This document shows positions 58,411-64,000 of a stretch of DNA of 64,000 nucleotides, piece after piece. Made by a program: the position numbers and the translations under genes. Below the pieces are notes generated by a model, which had not been told where the DNA came from, ran no database searches, and saw only the letters and a list, made by a program, of their open reading frames with translations. Origin of the DNA: Burkholderia sp. Bp9143 (lineage in GTDB: Bacteria; Pseudomonadota; Gammaproteobacteria; Burkholderiales; Burkholderiaceae); assembly GCF_003853645.1 (NCBI RefSeq), contig NZ_QTPO01000013.1:62001-126000 (forward strand), read 5' to 3'. How positions within the stretch are numbered: position 1 is the stretch's first letter; every line of letters starts with the position of its first letter.

Positions 58411-58997
58411 GATGCATCCCATCAATACCGTCATCACGGCCAGCGCCACCACAGGTATCGTCGAAGCAGTTTCCAAACCCTTTAACGAGCTTCCCGCCCT
58501 CACGGATGGATGTCCTGTGCGCCGTAGAGGCCGATCAATAATTCGGACATGGGGGAATACTACTCCACGATTAGATGGCCGCTGTTTCGACCGAGACCGG
58601 AATTCAACTCTTGCGTCTATCGGTGCGGTCCCATCCATGACGGGCGTCGAACGATGCACTTCCGCGTGAAGTCGACGTCCGGCATCGACTGCGGATTCAA
58701 CCCGTCGATGCAACGAATTGCTGAAAGCGCTCAGCCGGTGTATCGAAGTCTGGTGTCTTTCGAGGACGCTCATTGAGCCGCCTTGCGGGCACTTGCGCTC
58801 GTCCTCGTGTTTTTCATCGTCTGCCTGCGCGTCCGAACGCCGTCATCCCAGGATCGATGCCACACAAGATGAGTCGTTCGATGCTGCCCATATCGATAAC
58901 CTTCTTATCTTATGACAATAGCACCATCACTATGCGGAACTCGCTGATCGGAAAATGTGCCGACATGGATTGTGACGGCCGGAACTGAGCGATTGGC
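58411..58997. other. Intergenic region with no gene seen
   Basis: About 590 bases. The minus-strand frame of the small membrane protein stays open through most of it, but its text is low-complexity and lacks family signals, so it is treated as non-coding. The part near 58890-58960 is AT-rich. No hairpin or repeat of note. Confidence 0.35.
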
Positions 58998-59948
58998 TCA
59001 TGCGATGCCAGCGGTCGCTTCGTTACGCGCGCGGTATTCGGTCGGCGTTGTCGACAGGTATTTCCGGAACAGCCTCGCCAGTTGCGCGCCACTGTTGATG
59101 CCGCAGCGACGCGCGACCTTGTCGACCGGCAAACTCGATTCCACCAGCATCTTGCAACTCATGTTCAGGCGCGCGCGCTGCAGATAGTCGGAGGGCGTCA
59201 TGCCGATCTCGCTCTTGAACCTTCTCAGGAAATTGCGTTCGCTCATGGCCGCAACTTGTGCCGCGTCGTCGATCGAGACAGGCCGGTCGACGTTCGCCTC
59301 CAACCAGCGCGCGGATGCCGTGATCTGCTCGCTCACGCGTGGCGCCATGCTCGCCGCAACGGGCAAACCTAACGGTGCAAGAGCCGGTTCTGCCGGAGAG
59401 CCGGACACATGCCTCGCGAGGACTTCACCCAAGTCGTCTTCGACAATTCGCAACGCCATGCGAACGGCGTCAGGCTCGTCGCTCGGCGACCCGGTGGCGT
59501 ATATGTCTGGAGATTCGTTGGCGGCACGAAATCCGCTCGAAAGACCTGCCGCATCCAGAAGATGCCTTCCTTCAGCGATCGGATAAACGCCTTCGCAAAA
59601 CGGATGCTCGCGGCGCAGCCAATCGATCAGCCGCTTGTCCTGACAAGCCAGATGAGCGGCTGCTCCGCCGGCGACGAACACGATGTGCTTGCCGTCCACG
59701 CGCCGCCGCGAATCGATCCTTTCCGTCCAGACGAAGACCGATGAAGAGGTGGCAATGCGGCCGCCAGCGGCGGAGACCAACGCTACGTCGTAGCGCGCCT
59801 CGCCGGAAGGACGAGATGCAGTCAGCGCACTTGCCTTATGAAAAATCTCGATGATCGCCGCGACATCGTGCAGCGCAAATCCATTGGATAGCGCAATGTC
59901 AACTCGCGTCGGCACCCGTGCAGCGGGCTTCCGCGAGCAGGTCAGCAT
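58998..59948 (-). CDS. GlxA-type AraC-family transcriptional regulator
   Basis: About 316 residues. The N-terminal DJ-1/PfpI-like ligand domain (VDIALSNGFALHDVAAIIEI, HIVFVAGGAAAHLACQDKRL) is followed by two AraC helix-turn-helices (SIDDAAQVAAMSERNFLRRF and VDKVARRCGINSGAQLARLF). GlxA-type members usually sense small nitrogenous or amine compounds. I chose ATG 59948, which has GGAG about 10 bases upstream. The frame stays open to 60548, but that 200-residue extension has no domain. No target gene is adjacent. Confidence 0.9.
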   Translation of the reverse strand: MLTCSRKPAARVPTRVDIALSNGFALHDVAAIIEIFHKASALTASRPSGEARYDVALVSAAGGRIATSSSVFVWTERIDSRRRVDGKHIVFVAGGAAAHLACQDKRLIDWLRREHPFCEGVYPIAEGRHLLDAAGLSSGFRAANESPDIYATGSPSDEPDAVRMALRIVEDDLGEVLARHVSGSPAEPALAPLGLPVAASMAPRVSEQITASARWLEANVDRPVSIDDAAQVAAMSERNFLRRFKSEIGMTPSDYLQRARLNMSCKMLVESSLPVDKVARRCGINSGAQLARLFRKYLSTTPTEYRARNEATAGIA

Positions 59949-60634
59949 GGCATGCTCCAGTTCCAAGGTTATTCCCAAGTATGTCGTTGACCGGCAGAGG
60001 TCCGCTCCGGGTTCTGCAACTCGAACCCGTTGACGCGAGCTATCCGGGCGCCCCTCGGCAACGATCAAGTGGCAGAATCGAACAGCCCGTAGCCGCCCGA
60101 AGCGGGCAAACACCAATGTACGGACGGCCCCGAGAATTGTAGGAGGGGCGGTCGGGGCGACTTGACACTCCGTCTCAAAAATGAGGAACTTCACCGTCGG
60201 AAGAACGAGCGATTCGGCCCGGCCTTGCGCGTGAGGTGGAACCGCAACTCGCAAACGATTGCTGTCACGATGTGGTGATTTTTTGGCTTGTGCCAGGCGC
60301 GTCGCTCCGAAAGTCGAGAGGTGCCGACAAGTGACCGGAATGCGGTTGGCTGCAACCAACCGCGGCCGGACAGCGGATGGCGGCGGTTGGCTTGCGGTCA
60401 TTCCAACAAGCCGAAACTGAAGTGTGATGCGGCCACCAATAGTCGACCTGTTCGAGAGCGCGTGGCGTTTCCGGGTACTGAAACGATCGAGTTGGCTGAA
60501 AGCCGTCCTCAGTGCGCTACGGCAAAGTACGCACTTTATGCTTGACATGCCACACTAGCGCGTTCTGAGCGGGCCATTGGCTCAATACAAAGTTCGGCCG
60601 CGCGGGACGGATCAAAACTGGATGAAAATCAACA
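59949..60634. other. Divergent intergenic region between two AraC-type regulators
   Basis: About 685 bases with no supportable gene. An open minus-strand frame through it has poor composition and no motif. It must carry the promoters of both regulators. I see no strong repeat or operator. Confidence 0.4.
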
Positions 60635-61720
60635 ATGACCGCTGCATTGAACGACGACCCGCTACATACTGCGATACCGCCAGGCCGCTTGTTGCTGCCG
60701 CCGGAGCGGCCGACGCTCGCGCCTGGCATCGCGCACAGCTGTTTCAGCGTTCAAGGCGACGCCCGTCGAAGCTTCCTGGCCTGGCAGGAGCGCATGAGTC
60801 CTGTCTACGACATTTGCCCTTCGTCAAGGCAAGCCGAGGATACTTTCGATGCATCGCTGTCCCGTTACACGATCGACAATCTGAGCATCTTCGACTTTCG
60901 CACCGCGCCGAACCTGGCCGTTCGATCATTGGGTCGGGTTTCGACCGAGAGCATTCGCGACATCACGTTCAGCGTATTCCTTGAAGGACCGCCGGCCGAG
61001 TTCCTGGGCGGCAAACCACGGTCCGACGTGCCGCACATGCCGCAATTGCCAAGTATCCTCGCGCTGGACATGGATCAGCCGTGCACAATCCGGAGTTTTC
61101 ATGGTCGGATACTTCTCCTTTTCGTGCCTCGCGCTTTGGTGGAAAGGTCATTCCCTGATGCAGCCTCCCTGCATGGCCGCTGGGTTCACGCCACTACCCC
61201 TCTGACGCGCATGCTGATTGAGCATGTGGTGGCGCTCAGGAGACAAATCGTCGGTCTGAGCAAGACGGAAGCGCATCAGTCCTTTCTCACCGCTGTAGAG
61301 TTGATCGTTGCAGCTTTCAGCCGTCAAGCAGGTCTTGCCGGTAACGCTCGCGCGGCGGTGCGCGCTGCCATTTACGGGCAAGTGCGGCGGCATGTAGAGA
61401 CAAATCTGCATGATCCGAATTTATCGCCTGACAGCGTGTTGGCATCGCTACATCTCTCACGCGCCAGCGTGTATCGCATATTCGAGCATGAAGGTGGCCT
61501 GGCCGCCTATATCCGCAACCGCAGGCTGAGAATGGCGGCCGATGAGCTGGTGCGCTTTCCGCATATGGAGGTACAGGACGTAGCCTCGGGGTTGGGTTTC
61601 AATGATGCGTCGAGCTTTACGCGCGCATTTCGTCGCGCCTTCGACATCGCGCCACGGGAATTGCACGAGTACGCACCGTTGCTCCAGCGCGGAAGTACAA
61701 AACGGGAGCGCTTCAAATAG
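60635..61720 (+). CDS. AraC-family transcriptional regulator (AraC-binding-like-2 type)
   Basis: A 361-residue regulator. The N-terminal half (FLAWQERMSPVYDICPSSRQ, FHGRILLLFVPRALVE) matches the AraC_binding_2 type found in FeaR and related activators. The C-terminal DNA-binding part has LSPDSVLASLHLSRASVYRI followed by MEVQDVASGLGFNDASSFTR, FRRAFDIAPRELHEYAP. The start has no strong ribosome site, so a slightly later start is possible. No obvious target is adjacent, since the next genes lie 690 bases away on the other strand. Confidence 0.92.
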   Translation: MTAALNDDPLHTAIPPGRLLLPPERPTLAPGIAHSCFSVQGDARRSFLAWQERMSPVYDICPSSRQAEDTFDASLSRYTIDNLSIFDFRTAPNLAVRSLGRVSTESIRDITFSVFLEGPPAEFLGGKPRSDVPHMPQLPSILALDMDQPCTIRSFHGRILLLFVPRALVERSFPDAASLHGRWVHATTPLTRMLIEHVVALRRQIVGLSKTEAHQSFLTAVELIVAAFSRQAGLAGNARAAVRAAIYGQVRRHVETNLHDPNLSPDSVLASLHLSRASVYRIFEHEGGLAAYIRNRRLRMAADELVRFPHMEVQDVASGLGFNDASSFTRAFRRAFDIAPRELHEYAPLLQRGSTKRERFK

Positions 61721-62409
61721 GGGGAGTGGTGAACCGGTTTGATCGGCGGCTGCGATCGGGGCCTCGAAATCATGGGGCCGTGTCAATCAGCGAGATCGAC
61801 GTTCATGAACACCGAACTGGCGATTCACCCGAGGACCGCTGCCGCCCCTCAACGGTCACATTCGGCTGCGCTAGCACGACGACCGCTGTCAAGCGCATAG
61901 CGGTCATCCGCGCTGTCATATCAGTCATATCGGTTGCCTCGTACTCGGCCGACATTCAGGCATCACACTGCGCCAGCCATGGTACCGGAAGCAACTGTAT
62001 CCCCAATACCAACGGCAAATACGATGGCATCCGAACGACATCGCACCGAATAGCGCGCCGCATAACAAGGCCGCACTTGAGTGTTTGCGAAAAGCCTTTG
62101 CTGGTGCATTCATGTCCGAGCCGGCAATCATAAACCCGACGCCGAACATCATGATCGTAGTGACCTGTGCCAAGAGCTCGCCATACTTCTGCCCGACTGC
62201 CGAGCCGCGGACGTACCCGTCACTGCGCTGTAGCAGCGTCGTCGGCTGATGGCGCTCCGTATGTGTGCGTTGCCCGATTTCCTCATGGAGCGTTATACCG
62301 ACACGGTGGTCGAACTCGAACCTTTTCACCAAGACATCCAAATGTCGGCCAAGGGGCTGGCCCCGATGATCACCAGCATGTAAGCCAGGACGAATCGGCA
62401 TGCACGGGC
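61721..62409. other. Intergenic region, possible decayed membrane gene
   Basis: About 690 bases without a confident gene. On the minus strand around 61960-62330 a frame encodes a hydrophobic segment, IMMFGVGFMIAGSDMNAPAK then AALLCGALFGAMSFG, vaguely like a small membrane subunit. It has no clear start, ribosome site or relatives in the window, so it is treated as a possible remnant only. Confidence 0.3.
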
Positions 62410-63312
62410 TTATTGACGGATACGGCTCAGGATCTGCCGATAGATCCCGGGCGCATTCCGATTCGTTGCACGTGCAGCCATAGCGAGTTGCTCCCCCAGG
62501 AACCGCCACCCTTGACCGGGAATCCGTGCATCCCATGGCGCGCCCCAGCCATCGAGATTGGCGATTCCCGTCGAGGCCTCCACATAGGCGGCGTGAAAAT
62601 CGCCGACTTGCAGCCTCAAGGCGGCCAGCAGGAACCTCGGCTCCGCACATTCGGGCACGAGCTGAACGCAGGCCCTGAGCGCTTGCGGGGCGTGGCTGGA
62701 GGGCGCGGCGAGTGCCTGCTCATACAGCGTGGATAACCGCCGTTCCTGTACGGCGCTGATGTTGGGCGCACGGATGAACGATCGCGGCACGAAACCGATG
62801 CTTCGAAATCCTTCGCACATTCCGGACAACCACGGCCTGTCGATCCGGAACAGGCTTCTGCGCTGCTCGGCTTCGTTGGCGAGATCGAGCAGCCGCAATG
62901 CCCGGCACTGCGCGACCGACACACGCATTTCACCGTCGCCCGCGTGCGTCTGTATGCGTAAAGGCCTGCGCACCGGCTCGACATCAAGGCGTACGGACGC
63001 CCGACGAAGACTGTCCCGATCGAGAACGCAAAATGCATTTGCGAGCGCTTCTCCCCGTTGGCCGACCACCATCGCAACCCGAGCGCGTTCGCCCGGCGCC
63101 ACCACGCGATGGCGGAAGTACTGGGTCGAGTAGATGCTGTGAATCAGGCCGGCCAGACGGATGTCAGGATCGGTGCCCCACCCCGACAGCACCTCGTAGG
63201 TCCCCAGCAGGTGATCCCAGAGCGTCGAGCCGGAATGCGCAATGCGCATCGCATCCGCGACGAGGGCGAGCGTGGCGTTCAGACGATCGGCTTCGATTGG
63301 AGCGTCGCGCAT
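62410..63312 (-). CDS. DUF6817-domain protein
   Basis: A 300-residue cytoplasmic protein starting MRDAPIEADRLNATLALVAD. Residues about 30-130 match the DUF6817 pattern: STLWDHLLGTYEVLSGWGTD followed by AGLIHSIYSTQYFRHRVVA, with paired histidines like an HD-type metal site. The C-terminal half looks like helical repeats (TPR-like), including FLLAALRLQVGDFHAAYVEA. ATG 63312 has GAGCGAG upstream, and the gene begins 14 bases after the oxygenase gene, so the two are co-transcribed. DUF6817 proteins have no established activity; they often sit beside oxygenases or peptide-modifying enzymes. Confidence 0.85.
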   Translation of the reverse strand: MRDAPIEADRLNATLALVADAMRIAHSGSTLWDHLLGTYEVLSGWGTDPDIRLAGLIHSIYSTQYFRHRVVAPGERARVAMVVGQRGEALANAFCVLDRDSLRRASVRLDVEPVRRPLRIQTHAGDGEMRVSVAQCRALRLLDLANEAEQRRSLFRIDRPWLSGMCEGFRSIGFVPRSFIRAPNISAVQERRLSTLYEQALAAPSSHAPQALRACVQLVPECAEPRFLLAALRLQVGDFHAAYVEASTGIANLDGWGAPWDARIPGQGWRFLGEQLAMAARATNRNAPGIYRQILSRIRQ

Positions 63313-63326
63313 CGCAGGCCACTCGC

Positions 63327-64000
63327 TCAAGTACGTCCGGCCTTGTCGGCGACGCTTGCGAGGCGCGACGCGATGCGCTTCCCGTCGAGCGATGCCAGCG
63401 TGTCTCGCAGCGCGGCGATACAGGTTGCGATATGCGGTTCCAGCTCGGCGGCGCCGGCACGGCTCGCACCCGTCACGAACGGCCGCATGGCGTCCGGCAT
63501 GCCTGCCAGCGACGCTTTCAACGCATCGACCAGGACGTCGCCGACAGTCGCACCACTGTGGTTGAATGCCATGTTCAGCGCGAGCGATCCGCCGCCGCCC
63601 GCCCGCGCCTTGTGCCACACGCCGGGCGGCAGGCAGAGCAGGTCGCCCGGGTAAAGCGTGACCTTTCTGATGGTCTGCCGCGCGACAGCTCGGTGCACGA
63701 CGGCCATGTCGGTGCGCGCCGAATTCTCCGTCGGAAACAACGTATGAGGCGACGTGGCGTACCACCAGGTCTTCTCTCCATCGAGTTGCAACGTGGTGGC
63801 GGTCCTCGCGTCGTAATGAAAGTCGAAGCCCGAGGACGGCGGCGAAAGGTACGCGCGAAAATCGACCCGGCCGGCGAAGCCGATTTCCCGCCGGACGTTG
63901 CGGGCCGCCGTCCGCAGCGAACGGTGCGCGAGCTGCATGTCTGTCACGCAGATGGTGGCGCCGGCCTCGTACATCTCCCGGATATCGGCGGGATCGATGG
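63327..64000 (-). CDS. JmjC/cupin-4-like Fe(II)/2-oxoglutarate oxygenase, 5' end missing
   Basis: The C-terminal 224 or so residues of a protein whose start lies beyond the right edge. SGFDFHYDARTATTLQLDGE carries the H-x-D iron ligands and PGDLLCLPPGVWHKARAGG the second His, as in ROXA/cupin-4 and JmjC-like hydroxylases. KTWWYATSPHTLFP is also typical. The tail after about residue 135 of the visible part is helical (winged-helix-like in ribosomal oxygenases). It probably hydroxylates a protein or peptide side chain; the target is unknown. It is followed after 14 bases by the DUF6817 gene, implying shared function. Confidence 0.85.
   Translation of the reverse strand, partial: IDPADIREMYEAGATICVTDMQLAHRSLRTAARNVRREIGFAGRVDFRAYLSPPSSGFDFHYDARTATTLQLDGEKTWWYATSPHTLFPTENSARTDMAVVHRAVARQTIRKVTLYPGDLLCLPPGVWHKARAGGGGSLALNMAFNHSGATVGDVLVDALKASLAGMPDAMRPFVTGASRAGAAELEPHIATCIAALRDTLASLDGKRIASRLASVADKAGRT

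Noticed and set aside
59949-60548. 200-residue N-terminal extension of the GlxA-type regulator
   Set aside because: Text has no domain and poor composition; ATG 59948 has a ribosome site and starts directly at the ligand domain.
61925-62650. 241-codon minus-strand frame as a real membrane protein gene
   Set aside because: It overlaps the DUF6817 gene in another frame, mixes low-complexity text with one hydrophobic stretch, and has no start signal; kept only as a possible remnant.

Overview
The window looks like Burkholderia, probably the Burkholderia cepacia complex or a close relative, and probably a secondary replicon. The DNA is GC-rich with strong third-position GC, and there are several dense polysaccharide loci, an accessory RpoD-type sigma factor, and a bifunctional mannose-1-phosphate guanylyltransferase/isomerase of the kind common in Burkholderia exopolysaccharide clusters. 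The genus is inferred from protein style; no search was run. No rRNA, tRNA, CRISPR array or prophage was seen. The only transposon trace is one broken transposase.

Region 1 (1-20.0 kb) is polymer synthesis with its own regulators. It starts with a cut-off GH13 alpha-glucosidase. A large CHASE-PAS-PAS-PAS hybrid histidine kinase follows, stop-start coupled to an OpgC-type membrane acyltransferase. Facing them is a long minus-strand operon, read from 20.0 kb down: response regulator/PP2C phosphatase, STAS anti-anti-sigma factor, RsbW-like kinase, GH2 mannosidase-like enzyme, GH9 cellulase-like lipoprotein, a cellulose-synthase-like GT2 without PilZ, three DUF3131 proteins, and a single-domain globin at the end. 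Most junctions overlap or lie within 40 bp. I take this as a partner-switch-controlled polysaccharide synthesis and modification system. It is not a bcs cellulose operon and is the best candidate here for an undescribed system.

Region 2 (20.2-28.8 kb) is glycogen metabolism: glgC, an array of six 26-bp tandem repeats, a beta-barrel-like protein with an internal duplication, glgX, glgP, and galU behind a shared hairpin terminator.

Region 3 (29-51.9 kb) is a Wzx/Wzy-type exopolysaccharide cluster. It holds an acyltransferase-3 protein, a decayed transposase, a Crp/Fnr regulator, manC-type GMP/PMI, a MurJ/Wzx-like flippase, two GT4 glycosyltransferases, a short WcaJ-type initiating transferase, a secreted clan-A glycosidase, Wzy, Wzc, a polysaccharide deacetylase, an FAD oxidoreductase, an ATP-grasp protein and Wza. 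Three sites resembling sigma-54 promoters lie before wza, the initiating transferase and the plus-strand glycosyltransferase. RpoN control would fit what is published for the Bep exopolysaccharide cluster of B. cenocepacia, but assignment to that cluster is only a hypothesis.

Region 4 (52-64 kb) is mixed: a small unknown protein, an FmdB zinc ribbon, a cold-shock protein, an accessory RpoD, a LysR regulator divergent from an aldo/keto reductase, a small membrane protein, a GlxA-type AraC regulator, another AraC regulator, a DUF6817 protein and a JmjC/cupin-4-like oxygenase cut by the right edge.
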